DNA from: an uncultured Lachnospiraceae bacterium
GTDB lineage: Bacteria > Bacillota > Clostridia > Lachnospirales > Lachnospiraceae
Direction of reading: 5' to 3'
NCBI GenBank assembly: GCA_910586205.1
Contig: CAJUGD010000007.1
Location: 74,738 to 138,737 of the forward strand
DNA length: 64,000 bases
Position numbers and translations under genes: made by a program. The notes beneath the pieces are model-generated. The model was not told where the DNA came from. It made no database searches and saw only the letters and a program-made list of their open reading frames with translations. Numbering within the stretch: the first letter of the stretch is position 1; each line of letters opens with the position of its first letter. Positions 7,857 through 16,394 of the stretch are shown piece by piece.

Positions 7857-8366
7857 CTAAATGCCTTCTCCATCCCGTCCGCACCCGATCCGGGTGATTC
7901 GCTCCACCCGGTCTGCTGCGGCTGCCAGACCATCCTGAAGAATCCGTCCTGTCAGGATCACATCTGCCTGATCCCTGCTTTCCAAAATCTGCAAAAGCTC
8001 CTGCTCCAAAAGAATCTCCTGTTCCAAAAGCCCTAAAACCTCATCCAAAATCAAAAGATCACATTCTCCTGTGGCAAGTACCTTTCTGGCATAATTTACG
8101 CCATTGCGGATATTGATACACTCCTCCTGCTTTTCCTGCTCTGTAAGTTCATCAAACCTGCAGCGCGCCTTTTCAAAACAGAACAGGTTCATATCCGGCT
8201 CCAGACGCCTCATTACCTCCTGGCTTTCCTCCTTCTGATTTCCTTTGAGAAACTGGATGACAATCACCTTCTTGTGCTGGATTAATGCCTCCAGCCCTTT
8301 TCCCAGAGCCATTGCCGTCCTTGCAGAGCCCTCACCGTAAATAATCTCGATCTTACCTGTATTCAT
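7857..8366 (-). CDS. CobO/BtuR-like cob(I)alamin adenosyltransferase family protein with degenerate P-loop
   Basis: 169 residues. Overall sequence (MNTGKIEIIYGEGSARTAMA, then LGKGLEALIQHKKVIVIQFL, LLILDEVLGLLE, DVILTGR) follows the CobA/CobO/BtuR fold, which transfers adenosyl from ATP to the corrinoid cobalt. True CobO proteins carry a P-loop GNGKGKTT; here it is GEGSARTA, with arginine in place of the lysine and no GK[ST]. The Walker-B-like LILDEV is kept. Either it uses ATP in an unusual way or it has another role. No cobalamin gene is adjacent. It precedes the dap operon and ends 10 bp from the dap promoter. Confidence 0.75.
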   Translation of the reverse strand: MNTGKIEIIYGEGSARTAMALGKGLEALIQHKKVIVIQFLKGNQKEESQEVMRRLEPDMNLFCFEKARCRFDELTEQEKQEECINIRNGVNYARKVLATGECDLLILDEVLGLLEQEILLEQELLQILESRDQADVILTGRILQDGLAAAADRVERITRIGCGRDGEGI

Positions 8367-8398
8367 TTCTTACTCCTCAGTATTCCTGGTGCTGCATT

Positions 8399-8419
8399 GC
8401 CTGGCACTTCATGCCAGGC
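8399..8419. other. Perfect hairpin between the SSB-like and CobO-like genes
   Basis: GCCTGGCA, 5-nt loop, TGCCAGGC, with no T-run on either side. It may protect or end an mRNA, but nothing else supports a role. Confidence 0.4.
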
Positions 8420-8464
8420 GCTGCATTCCGCCTTAAAAACCGTTCTGCTCTCTGCGGCCTTCTC

Positions 8465-9100
8465 CTACATCTCCTCGTCTCCGCACTCCAGCTTGCTGAT
8501 GGACACCTCATAGGCTACCCTTTTCTCACACTCTGTCTCTGACAGCTTCTTTGTGTACTCCCGGCTCTGAACCCTGCCCCATACACGTACCCGGGTTCCT
8601 ACCTCAAAGCCTGATGCAAAGCGGGCGTTGCGCCCCCAGGCAATACAGGGGATATAGTCAGATTTCCCGTAAGGACGGTTTACAGCCAAAAGAAGATCTG
8701 CAATCTCCCTTCCCAGGGGAGTCTTTCTGTAAATCGGAGATTTACAGATGTAACCATCCAAAAAGATCTGATTCGTCTTGGTGTAATCGGTAAATTCTTC
8801 CATAAAGTTGATCTCCCGCACAAACACGGACAGCACCAGACGGTTTTTCGCCCCTTCATGCCGGTTATAAGAACGGAACTGCCCGATTGCCTCTACCGTA
8901 CAGCCCCGATAATCTTCCTGCACATGAATCAGCCGCTCCGAGATCATCAGGGGAATGATGTCCGCCTGCTCACTTAAACGGCTGACTGCCACATCCACCA
9001 CATAAAAGCCTTCCCCAAACACCTCGTGACTAAAGGTAAACCCGGAAACAATTTCTCCAATTACGCTTACTTTGTTATTTTCAATCATTTTTTCTGCCAT
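8465..9100 (-). CDS. Single-stranded DNA-binding protein with two OB folds
   Basis: 211 residues from the ATG at 9100 (MAEKMIENNKVSVIGEIVSG), 9 nt behind GAGGAG; the ATG at 9133 lacks a site. The first half (to about 105) has the SSB-like pattern KVSVIGEIVSGFTFSHE with a later YRGCTVEAIGQFRS. The second half repeats it as IFLDGYICKSPIYRKTPLGR, ...YIPCIAWGRNARFA and GTRVRVWGRVQS. So it is a duplicated OB protein, longer than a single-domain SSB and without the usual acidic DDIPF tip. It probably binds ssDNA, but it is not the housekeeping SSB. Confidence 0.75.
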   Translation of the reverse strand: MAEKMIENNKVSVIGEIVSGFTFSHEVFGEGFYVVDVAVSRLSEQADIIPLMISERLIHVQEDYRGCTVEAIGQFRSYNRHEGAKNRLVLSVFVREINFMEEFTDYTKTNQIFLDGYICKSPIYRKTPLGREIADLLLAVNRPYGKSDYIPCIAWGRNARFASGFEVGTRVRVWGRVQSREYTKKLSETECEKRVAYEVSISKLECGDEEM

Positions 9101-9162
9101 GGTACTTCTCTCCTCTTCCTTTTTCATATTCATTGATCGATAACGAATCTTTGCATAAGGGC

Positions 9163-9190
9163 AGTATACCCTCTGCTCTTAATATGTCTA
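9163..9190 (-). promoter_or_regulatory. Probable promoter of the two-OB SSB gene
   Basis: Minus strand: TAGACA (9185-9190), 16-bp spacer, TATACT (9163-9168), about 60 bp before the start codon. Confidence 0.5.
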
Positions 9191-9247
9191 TGAAAAAGAA
9201 AACGCAGATATGAAGAATTTCGTTCGCCAAATCATGACATTTTTTAA

Positions 9248-11071
9248 TTATTTTTTAAAAGAAGCCCTTTTCCTTAAGGTGGGATCCAAAATCTTCTTCC
9301 GAATCCGCAGGTTTGACGGCGTTACCTCCAGCAGCTCGTCCGTGTCAATAAACTCCAGGCACTGCTCTAAGCTCATCTCCTTTTTGGGTACCAGCTTTAA
9401 AGCCTCGTCAGCGCTGGAAGAACGGGTATTTGTCAGTTTTTTTGTTTTGCAGACATTCACCTCAATGTCCTCAGCCTTGGGATTCTGGCCAATCACCATA
9501 CCGCCGTACACCTTCTCCCCCGGGCCCACAAACAAAAGACCTCTTTCCTGAGCATTAAACAGCCCATAGGTAATCGTCTCACCGCTTTCATAGGCAATAA
9601 GGGAACCGGTTTTCCGGTAATTCAAATCCCCTTTATAGAGCGCATAGTCATCAAAAATGGTATTCATAATCCCATTTCCTTTCGTATCCGTCAGAAATTC
9701 TCCCCGATATCCAATAAGCCCTCTTGACGGAATAGAAAACTCCAGCCGGGTATATCCGCCGCTTACAGGACTCATGCCCTGCAGCTCCCCTTTTCTGGAG
9801 GTCAGCTTTTGGATCACGGTTCCGGTAAACTCCTCCGGCACATCAATGTATGCCAGCTCCATGGGCTCTAGTTTCTGGTTCCTCTCATTGTACTTGTAAA
9901 GCACCTCTGCCTTGCTGACTGCAAACTCATAGCCTTCTCGGCGCATGTTTTCAATGAGTACAGACAGATGCAGCTCTCCTCTGCCGGATACCTTAAAACA
10001 ATCCGGAGAATCTGTCTCCTCCACCCGCAGGCTCACATCTGTGTTCAGTTCCTTAAACAGCCGTTCCCGAATATGGCGGGAGGTGACATACTTTCCCTCC
10101 TGACCGGCTAAAGGACTGTCATTGACCATAAAATTCATGGCAATGGTAGGCTCGGAGATCTTCTGGAAGGGAATAGCCTCCGGATTCTCAGGAGAACAGA
10201 TGGTATCCCCAATGTGCAGATCTGTAATGCCGGACACTGCCACAATATCTCCCACAGTGGCTTCCTGCACCTCCACCCGGTTTAATCCGTCAAACTGGTA
10301 CAGCTTGCCAATCTTAACCTTCCGAAGCTTGTCATGGTCATGATGATTGACAATCACACACTCCTGATTGACCCGCACAGTGCCGTTGTCAATCTTTCCG
10401 ATGCCGATACGGCCTACATATTCATTATAATCAATGGTGCTGATAAGCATCTGGGTCCGGGCCTGCTCGTCTCCCTCCGGCGCCGGAATATAGTCCACAA
10501 TGGTCTCAAACAGAGGCCGCATGTCATTTTCCGGGTCAGTCAGCTCCTTCTTTGCAAATCCTGCCCGTGCCGAGGCAAACACAAAAGGACAGTCTAACTG
10601 CTCGTCAGAGGCATCCAGATCCATAAACAGCTCCAACACCTCGTCAATAACCTCCTTGGGCCTGGCCTCCGGCCGGTCGATCTTATTGATGCAGACAATG
10701 GCAGGAAGCTCTAACTCCAGAGCCTTTTTCAGAACAAATTTTGTCTGAGGCATAGGGCCCTCATAGGCATCTACCACCAAGATCACCCCGTTTACCATTT
10801 TAAGTACCCGCTCTACCTCCCCGCCGAAATCTGCATGTCCGGGAGTGTCAATAATGTTGATCTTGGTATCCTTGTAAAACACGGCCGTATTCTTTGACAG
10901 GATAGTGATCCCCCGCTCCCGCTCAATGTCATTGGAGTCCATGACCCGCTCCACAACCTCCTGGTTGGCACGGAATACACCGCTGCTTTTTAACAGTTCA
11001 TCCACCAATGTAGTCTTTCCGTGATCTACATGGGCAATAATCGCTATATTTCTTACATCTTCTCTTTTCAT
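9248..11071 (-). CDS. typA: Translational GTPase TypA/BipA
   Basis: 607 residues, the usual length. BipA binds the 70S ribosome and helps late 50S assembly, especially in cold or stress. G domain: AHVDHGKTTL (G1, about residue 15), RERGITI (G2), DTPGHADF (G3), NKIDRPEA (G4) and ASARAG (G5). Domains II, III and V follow, and the BipA-specific C terminus reads EDIEVNVCKTKKLTNTRSSS. The start is behind GGAGGAG. It has its own promoter (11137-11165) and a strong hairpin in its leader directly before the ribosome-binding site. Confidence 0.97.
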   Translation of the reverse strand: MKREDVRNIAIIAHVDHGKTTLVDELLKSSGVFRANQEVVERVMDSNDIERERGITILSKNTAVFYKDTKINIIDTPGHADFGGEVERVLKMVNGVILVVDAYEGPMPQTKFVLKKALELELPAIVCINKIDRPEARPKEVIDEVLELFMDLDASDEQLDCPFVFASARAGFAKKELTDPENDMRPLFETIVDYIPAPEGDEQARTQMLISTIDYNEYVGRIGIGKIDNGTVRVNQECVIVNHHDHDKLRKVKIGKLYQFDGLNRVEVQEATVGDIVAVSGITDLHIGDTICSPENPEAIPFQKISEPTIAMNFMVNDSPLAGQEGKYVTSRHIRERLFKELNTDVSLRVEETDSPDCFKVSGRGELHLSVLIENMRREGYEFAVSKAEVLYKYNERNQKLEPMELAYIDVPEEFTGTVIQKLTSRKGELQGMSPVSGGYTRLEFSIPSRGLIGYRGEFLTDTKGNGIMNTIFDDYALYKGDLNYRKTGSLIAYESGETITYGLFNAQERGLLFVGPGEKVYGGMVIGQNPKAEDIEVNVCKTKKLTNTRSSSADEALKLVPKKEMSLEQCLEFIDTDELLEVTPSNLRIRKKILDPTLRKRASFKK

Positions 11072-11087
11072 TCTTTCTCCTCCAAAA

Positions 11088-11116
11088 GAGCTAAGGACTA
11101 TGCGAGTCCTTAGCTC
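11088..11116 (-). promoter_or_regulatory. 12-bp perfect hairpin in the typA leader, next to the ribosome-binding site
   Basis: GAGCTAAGGACT, 5-nt loop, AGTCCTTAGCTC, then TTTT and immediately GGAGGAG on the minus strand. It lies inside the typA transcript, so it may act as an attenuator or a translation gate. It may also end transcripts from the upstream YigZ gene. Confidence 0.65.
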
Positions 11117-11136
11117 CTGGTAATCTTCAGTGTATT

Positions 11137-11165
11137 AATATAACATTTTCGCATAAGGATTGCAA
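11137..11165 (-). promoter_or_regulatory. typA promoter
   Basis: Minus strand: TTGCAA (11160-11165), 17-bp spacer, TATATT (11137-11142), upstream of the leader hairpin. Confidence 0.65.
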
Positions 11166-11177
11166 GCAGTTCTTGTC

Positions 11178-11825
11178 CTAAAACAAAATAATCTCTCCTC
11201 CTGCCACTCCATAATACAGTTTTCCCTCATCTTCAATCAGCGCCTTTCCGGCCGTCCGCTCCGTAATCTGGGATAAAAGCTTTCCGGCCTCCTCAAGAGG
11301 CGCCAAAAGCGTCATCACCACCTGGTCTGTATACTCTGTGTCCAAAACCGTGATCCCCATCTGCGCTGCCGTATACTGAAGCTTGCCCACTCCATTATAA
11401 TCTGTTGTCACCCGAAGCTTTTTGCCTGGAATCTTTTCCACCACCATGCTCTGTTTAAGCCCTTCCCGGACAGCGCCTGAATAGGCGCGCACCAGCCCTC
11501 CTGTCCCCAAAAGGACTCCTCCGAAATACCGGGTCACTACTGCGCACACATCCCGGATCTCCTCCCCTAAAAGCACATCCAGCATAGGTCTTCCTGCCGT
11601 CTGAGCCGGTTCCCCGTCATCACTGCACCGGCTTTTTTCTCCGCGCTCCCCAATCACATAGGCATAACAATTATGGCGGGCATCCCAATACTTTTTTTTC
11701 ATCTCCTCCACAAAAGTCCCGGCCTCCTCCTCTGACCGGACCGGTCTTATGGTGGCTATAAAACGGGATTTCTTTTCCACCAGCTCACCCTGACCGCCCT
11801 GATACAATATTTTATATCTTTCCAT
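11178..11825 (-). CDS. YigZ/IMPACT family protein
   Basis: 215 residues from the ATG at 11825 (MERYKILYQGGQGELVEKKS). The frame stays open further upstream, but that part overlaps the promoter and has no ribosome-binding site. The N-terminal UPF0029/IMPACT domain shows KKSRFIATI, ARHNCYAYVIG, CSDDGEPAQTAGRPMLDVL and VVTRYFGGVLLGTGGLVRAY, the family hallmarks. The C-terminal ferredoxin-like DUF1949 domain follows. The eukaryotic homologue IMPACT regulates Gcn2; the bacterial function is not settled. A consensus promoter lies upstream at 11900-11928. Confidence 0.93.
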   Translation of the reverse strand: MERYKILYQGGQGELVEKKSRFIATIRPVRSEEEAGTFVEEMKKKYWDARHNCYAYVIGERGEKSRCSDDGEPAQTAGRPMLDVLLGEEIRDVCAVVTRYFGGVLLGTGGLVRAYSGAVREGLKQSMVVEKIPGKKLRVTTDYNGVGKLQYTAAQMGITVLDTEYTDQVVMTLLAPLEEAGKLLSQITERTAGKALIEDEGKLYYGVAGGEIILF

Positions 11826-11899
11826 CTGATCAACCTGCCTTTTTGTCCTGATTAAACTGCAGGAATAAATATGCTTTTGATCCTGCCTGATTATCCAAC

Positions 11900-11928
11900 A
11901 TTGTACCATCCCATAACTGCAAAAGCAA
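11900..11928 (-). promoter_or_regulatory. Promoter of the YigZ-family gene
   Basis: Minus strand: TTGCTT (11923-11928), 17-bp spacer, TACAAT (11900-11905). Confidence 0.6.
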
Positions 11929-11969
11929 CCCGATACCAAAAAGTAAAATAACTTCCTATCACTCTCAAG

Positions 11970-11998
11970 TTGAATTGTCGCCCAATCTTTGCTATAAT
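11970..11998 (+). promoter_or_regulatory. Promoter of the class A PBP gene
   Basis: TTGAAT (11970-11975), 17-bp spacer, TATAAT (11993-11998); the start codon is 47 bp further on. Confidence 0.75.
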
Positions 11999-12045
11999 GG
12001 TATCCGGGGTTTTTTATCCAAACTCCCTATAAGGAGGAACATCTT

Positions 12046-14718
12046 ATGAATTACGGAAAAAGTGCAACCGAAAAAAAGATAAAAGCGGCCAATTCCAATG
12101 CCGAGAAATATACCTCCCGTATATTCCTGACTATTTTTAAGACCTGCTTCGTCCTGTGTCTTTTCACTGTGTTAGTGGCCTGCAGCGCAGGTGTGGGCAT
12201 GTTCATGGGTATTATTGACAGTGCCCCGGACATTGACGTGGAAAGCATTGTGCCCATGGGCTATGCCACCACTGTCTATGACAGTGCAGGCAACTTAACC
12301 GACACCCTGGTAATGGCAGGCGCCAACCGGGAGGAAGCTACCTATGACGAGCTTCCCGAGGATCTGATCAATGCGTTTGTCGCCATAGAAGATTCCCGCT
12401 TCTGGAGTCACAACGGTATTGACCTGCGCTCCATCTCCCGTGCTGCCTATGGTGTCCTCAAAAAAGAAAACTTAGGCGGAGGAAGCACCATTACCCAGCA
12501 GCTTATTAAAAACAATGTGTTCAACGGCGGTATGGAATCCAGCTTTGGAGCAAAGCTGGAAAGAAAGCTGCAGGAACAGTACCTGGCTCTTCAGCTCAGC
12601 AAATCCATGGACAAGGAGCTGATCCTGACCAATTATTTAAATACCATCAACCTGGGCAACAATGCCTTGGGCGTCAAGGTAGCTGCCCGCCGGTATTTTG
12701 ACAAAGAGGTGTCAGATCTTACCCTGTCCGAATCTACGGTCCTTGCCGGAATCACCCAAAGCCCTTCCCGATATGACCCTATTTCCCACCCGGAAAACAA
12801 TGCGGAGAAACGGGAGATCATCCTGCAGTATATGGTAGATCAGGGTTATATTGACGAAGCACAGCAAAAGGAAGCCTTAGCTGATGATGTGTATTCCCGG
12901 ATCCAGAATGTAAACATCGTGGCCCGGGAAGCTGCCACCACCCCTTACAGCTATTTCACTGACGAGCTGACCCAGCAGGTCAAGGATTCCCTGATGGAAA
13001 AGCTAGGCTATTCTGAGACCCAGGCCCACAACCTGCTTTACGGCGGCGGACTTCAGATACAGACCACTTTAGATCCGGTAATGCAGGCCATTGTAGATGA
13101 GGAGGTCAACAATCCTGCCAACTACACGGCTGCCCGGTATTCCGTGGAATATCGTCTGTCTGTGACGCACGCAGACGGCGAGACAGAACATTTTTCCGAA
13201 AAGAATATTCAGTCCTGGCACAAAAACGTGCTTCATGACAGCTTTGACGGCCTCTACAACTCAGAGGAGGCAGCCCAGGCGGATGTAGATGCCTACAAGG
13301 CATATCAGCTTAAAGAAGATGACGAGATTATAGGCGAAAAGCTGACAAAGGTTCTGCAGCCTCAGGTTTCCTTTGTATTGATGGATCAGCGAACCGGACA
13401 AGTCAAGGCCATCAGCGGCGGACGCGGACAAAAGCTGGACAGCCTTACCCTGAACCGGGCCACAGACTCCACCCGCCAGCCAGGCTCCACCTTTAAGGTG
13501 ATTACGGCCTTTGCCCCTGCTATTGACACCTGCGGTTCAACATTAGGCACGGTCTATTATGATGAACCTTTTACCGTAGGCGCCAAAACCTTCTCCAACT
13601 GGTACAGCCAGGGCTATTTAGGCTACTCCAGCATCCGGGACGGCATTATCTATTCCATGAATATTGTGGCAGTGCGCTGTCTGATGGAAACGGTATCGCC
13701 CCAACTTGGAGTGGAATACGCCAAGAACTTTGGCATTACCACCCTGACGGACACCGATTTAAATGCAGCCACTGCCTTAGGAGGTCTTACCAGAGGCGTC
13801 ACCAATCTGGAGCTGACTGCTGCCTATGCCTCCATTGCCAACGGCGGCGTATATACCAAGCCGATCTTTTTTACCAGGATTTTAGACCACAACGGCAAAA
13901 TCCTCATTGACAATGAGCCGGAGACCCATCGGGTATTAAAGGATTCTACTGCTTTTCTCCTGACAGACGCGCTGTCTGACTCCATGGAAAGCAACCGCAA
14001 GTTCTCCCGTCCGGGGGTCAGTGTCAATGCCACCAGCGTAGCCGCCAACATTCCCGGCATGAGCAATGCAGGAAAGAGCGGCACTACCTCCAACAACGTG
14101 GATATCTGGTTTGTAGGCTATACCCCCTACTATACTGCAGGAATATGGGCGGGCTGTGACAGTAATCAGCGCTTAGGAGGACGCAACGGCAACACCTCCT
14201 TCCACAAAGCCATCTGGAGAAAAATTATGACACGTATCCATGAGGATCTGGCAGATCCCGGCTTTGAGGTTCCGGAAAGCATTGAGACCGCTGAGATCTG
14301 CCGCAAATCCGGCAAGCTGGCCATTCCCGGCGTGTGCTCTGCTGATCCGCGCGGAAATGCCACCTACACGGAATATTTCGCCAAAGGCACCGCTCCCTCA
14401 GAAGTCTGCGACACTCATGTACGGGCCACTGTATGCCAGGCTACCGGACTGCTTCCCGGCACCTTCTGTCCCCGAGCCGGGCGTGTCTGCATCACATTGC
14501 CCTCGGATGCACAGGGAAGCACCGATGATTCTGCCTTTGCCATGCCCTCCCATTATTGTCCCGGACATGCGGCGGCTATTATTGAACCAACGGAAGAGAC
14601 GGTTCCTTCTTCCGAGAGTGTGGAAAGTACAGAGCCAAGTCCTATAGGACCTGGATATGTATCCCCGGGTTCTGAATATTCCGGCCCTGCCATATCAAAA
14701 GGACCAGGGCAGGACTAA
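12046..14718 (+). CDS. Class A penicillin-binding protein (transglycosylase/transpeptidase)
   Basis: 890 residues, bifunctional peptidoglycan synthase anchored by one membrane helix (about residues 27-50, IFLTIFKTCFVLCLFTVLVA). The glycosyltransferase family 51 domain holds the catalytic region AIEDSRFWSHNGIDLRSISR and GGGSTITQQLIKN. The transpeptidase domain carries the SxxK serine in RQPGSTFKVI, an SxN-type YSMN motif, and the KSGT triad motif in GKSGTTSNN. The tail (VPSSESVESTEPSPIGPGY) is Pro/Ser/Glu-rich and probably extracellular. The start is behind AAGGAGGAAC. A single-gene unit with its own promoter and terminator. The extra cysteine-rich stretch near residues 755-820 (ICRKSGKLAIPGVCSAD) is common in clostridial PBP1a. 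Confidence 0.95.
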   Translation: MNYGKSATEKKIKAANSNAEKYTSRIFLTIFKTCFVLCLFTVLVACSAGVGMFMGIIDSAPDIDVESIVPMGYATTVYDSAGNLTDTLVMAGANREEATYDELPEDLINAFVAIEDSRFWSHNGIDLRSISRAAYGVLKKENLGGGSTITQQLIKNNVFNGGMESSFGAKLERKLQEQYLALQLSKSMDKELILTNYLNTINLGNNALGVKVAARRYFDKEVSDLTLSESTVLAGITQSPSRYDPISHPENNAEKREIILQYMVDQGYIDEAQQKEALADDVYSRIQNVNIVAREAATTPYSYFTDELTQQVKDSLMEKLGYSETQAHNLLYGGGLQIQTTLDPVMQAIVDEEVNNPANYTAARYSVEYRLSVTHADGETEHFSEKNIQSWHKNVLHDSFDGLYNSEEAAQADVDAYKAYQLKEDDEIIGEKLTKVLQPQVSFVLMDQRTGQVKAISGGRGQKLDSLTLNRATDSTRQPGSTFKVITAFAPAIDTCGSTLGTVYYDEPFTVGAKTFSNWYSQGYLGYSSIRDGIIYSMNIVAVRCLMETVSPQLGVEYAKNFGITTLTDTDLNAATALGGLTRGVTNLELTAAYASIANGGVYTKPIFFTRILDHNGKILIDNEPETHRVLKDSTAFLLTDALSDSMESNRKFSRPGVSVNATSVAANIPGMSNAGKSGTTSNNVDIWFVGYTPYYTAGIWAGCDSNQRLGGRNGNTSFHKAIWRKIMTRIHEDLADPGFEVPESIETAEICRKSGKLAIPGVCSADPRGNATYTEYFAKGTAPSEVCDTHVRATVCQATGLLPGTFCPRAGRVCITLPSDAQGSTDDSAFAMPSHYCPGHAAAIIEPTEETVPSSESVESTEPSPIGPGYVSPGSEYSGPAISKGPGQD

Positions 14719-14734
14719 AACAGCTATAAAAAGA

Positions 14735-14775
14735 GCCGGCAGCCCTTTTCATTTGACAAAGCGGCTGCTGGCTTT
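14735..14775 (+). terminator. Terminator after the PBP gene
   Basis: GCCGGCAGCC (14735-14744) paired with GGCTGCTGGC (14763-14772), then TTT. Confidence 0.65.
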
Positions 14776-14798
14776 AGTACATCGTTGCTCCAGTACTG

Positions 14799-15158
14799 TC
14801 AGCTTTTCATTTTCGGTTTAAAAATAACAGAACCTAAATAACCAAAAATAATCGCTCCCGCAATACCTGCCGAGGCAGCCGTAAGGCCGCCTTTAAAGAT
14901 GCCGAGAAAGCCTTCCTCTCCCAAGCTTTTCGCCACGCCCTTCCACAGAGTATTTCCAAAACCTAAAAGGGGCACAGACGCTCCGGCGCCTGCCCATTTT
15001 GCAAAGGGCTCATAGATCCCAAGCCATCCAAGGACTGCCCCGGCAGTCACCAAAAGAACCATCACCCGTCCGGGCATAAGCTTTGTCTTGTTCAGCAGTA
15101 TCTGCACTGCCGCGCAGATAGCGCCTCCTACCAAAAAGGCTTTAATCAACTCCATCAT
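14799..15158 (-). CDS. spoVAE: Stage V sporulation protein AE
   Basis: 119 residues, a small integral membrane protein of the SpoVA complex that moves Ca-dipicolinate into the forespore and out at germination. About four hydrophobic helices: FLVGGAICAAVQILLN, VMVLLVTAGAVLGWLG, SVPLLGFGNTLWKGV, and GIAGAIIFGYLGSVIF. Its ATG overlaps the spoVAD stop (ATGATG against TGA), showing translational coupling. Length matches the SpoVAE (AEb) family. It is the last gene of the pair. Confidence 0.93.
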   Translation of the reverse strand: MMELIKAFLVGGAICAAVQILLNKTKLMPGRVMVLLVTAGAVLGWLGIYEPFAKWAGAGASVPLLGFGNTLWKGVAKSLGEEGFLGIFKGGLTAASAGIAGAIIFGYLGSVIFKPKMKS

Positions 15159-16183
15159 TTCTTCTTTTTCCCTCCAATCCGTTCCAGGATCACCCCATGG
15201 GCAATTCCCGGTATGCTCAGACCTTCATTATAGCTGACTGTGGATAAAAGAGCCCCTGTGGGCACAAACAGCACCCGTTTCCATGTCCCCTGTAGCATCT
15301 CGGGCAGAATCTTGGCGCATAAGGTTACAGCCGCACAGCCGCAGCCGCTTCCGCCGGAATGGGTATCCTGGGTTTTGTTGTCAAAAATCTCCAGCCCGCA
15401 GTCAGTATGCTTCTCGGAAAGATCATGACCCTCATTCTTCATAAAATCCAAAAGAATCTTTTTCCCTACTTCTCCCAGATCCCCGGTAATAATCTTATCA
15501 TACCATCCCTCATCCACACCGAAATCCTTAAAATTCTGCATAATCGTATCCCAGGCAGCAGGAGCCATGGCAGCTCCCATGTTCATAGAATCTTTTGCCC
15601 CCAGATCCACCATCCTTCCGGTGGTGATCCCTGTGATCTGTACCTGTTCCTCGCTTCCCTTTGACGACAGCACAAAGGCTCCGCATCCGGTAACTGTCCA
15701 GGTAGTGCACTGAGGCCGCTGGTTTCCGTATCCCAGCGGAAAGCGAAACTGCTTCTCTGCCGTGGCATAATGGCTGGAAGCCATTGCCATCACTTTATCT
15801 GCATGACAGGCATCAATACACATAGCCCCCAGGCTTAAAGCCTCTCCGATAGTAGAACAGGCACCGTAAAGCCCAAACAGAGGAATCTCCAAATCTACTG
15901 TGCCGAAAGATGTGGCAATCAACTGTCCCAAAAGATCACCTGCAAACAGATAACGGATATCCTTCCGGTGAATGTCTCCCTTCTCCAAGGCCAAATCTGC
16001 TGCCTGCTTTTGCATGGCAGACTCTGCCTGCTCCCAGCTGTCTGAGCCGAACATAGGGTCCTGCTCCACTACATCGATAGCCTTCCCTAAAGGACCCTCT
16101 CCCTCCTTTTTCCCGGCCACGGACGCCATTCCCGTAATATAGGCCGGATGTTCAAACAACAAGCTTGCTTTTCCCTTCTGCAT
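15155..16183 (-). CDS. spoVAD: Stage V sporulation protein AD
   Basis: 342 residues from the ATG at 16183 (MQKGKASLLFEHPAYITGMA), 9 nt behind AAGGAG; the longer upstream frame gives a tail not seen in SpoVAD. It has a thiolase-like fold and is the soluble SpoVA subunit that binds dipicolinate. Visible: KEGEGPLGKAIDVVEQD, FGLYGACSTIGEALSLGAMC with the cysteine in the thiolase position, FRFPLGYGNQRPQCTTWTVTG, and a cysteine/glycine-rich HSGGSGCGCAAVT. Unlike the common spoVAC-AD-AE order, there is no spoVAC upstream: only about 210 bp separate this gene from the next one. Confidence 0.95.
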   Translation of the reverse strand: MQKGKASLLFEHPAYITGMASVAGKKEGEGPLGKAIDVVEQDPMFGSDSWEQAESAMQKQAADLALEKGDIHRKDIRYLFAGDLLGQLIATSFGTVDLEIPLFGLYGACSTIGEALSLGAMCIDACHADKVMAMASSHYATAEKQFRFPLGYGNQRPQCTTWTVTGCGAFVLSSKGSEEQVQITGITTGRMVDLGAKDSMNMGAAMAPAAWDTIMQNFKDFGVDEGWYDKIITGDLGEVGKKILLDFMKNEGHDLSEKHTDCGLEIFDNKTQDTHSGGSGCGCAAVTLCAKILPEMLQGTWKRVLFVPTGALLSTVSYNEGLSIPGIAHGVILERIGGKKKK

Positions 16184-16335
16184 CTTCTCTGGCTCCTTTT
16201 TATTCCGCTTTTTTATTAATTTAACCATTTTCCCGATGCATATTCCCATGAATCCTCTGCATTTTTCTGGATATTTACACGGTTTCCCGGAATTTTCCAA
16301 TCAAATGAAAGTAAAATCTTTCTAAAGCAAAAAAA

Positions 16336-16375
16336 GAAGCAGCAGCACCCAAACTATGCTCCTGCCTCTTTTTTA
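16336..16375. terminator. Bidirectional terminator after the LigB-AMMECR1 gene
   Basis: GAAGCAGCAGCA paired with TGCTCCTGCCTC (one mismatch and one G-T), T-runs on both strands (TTTTTT after each arm). Confidence 0.65.
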
Positions 16376-16394
16376 TTCTTCAAAAAACTGTATT

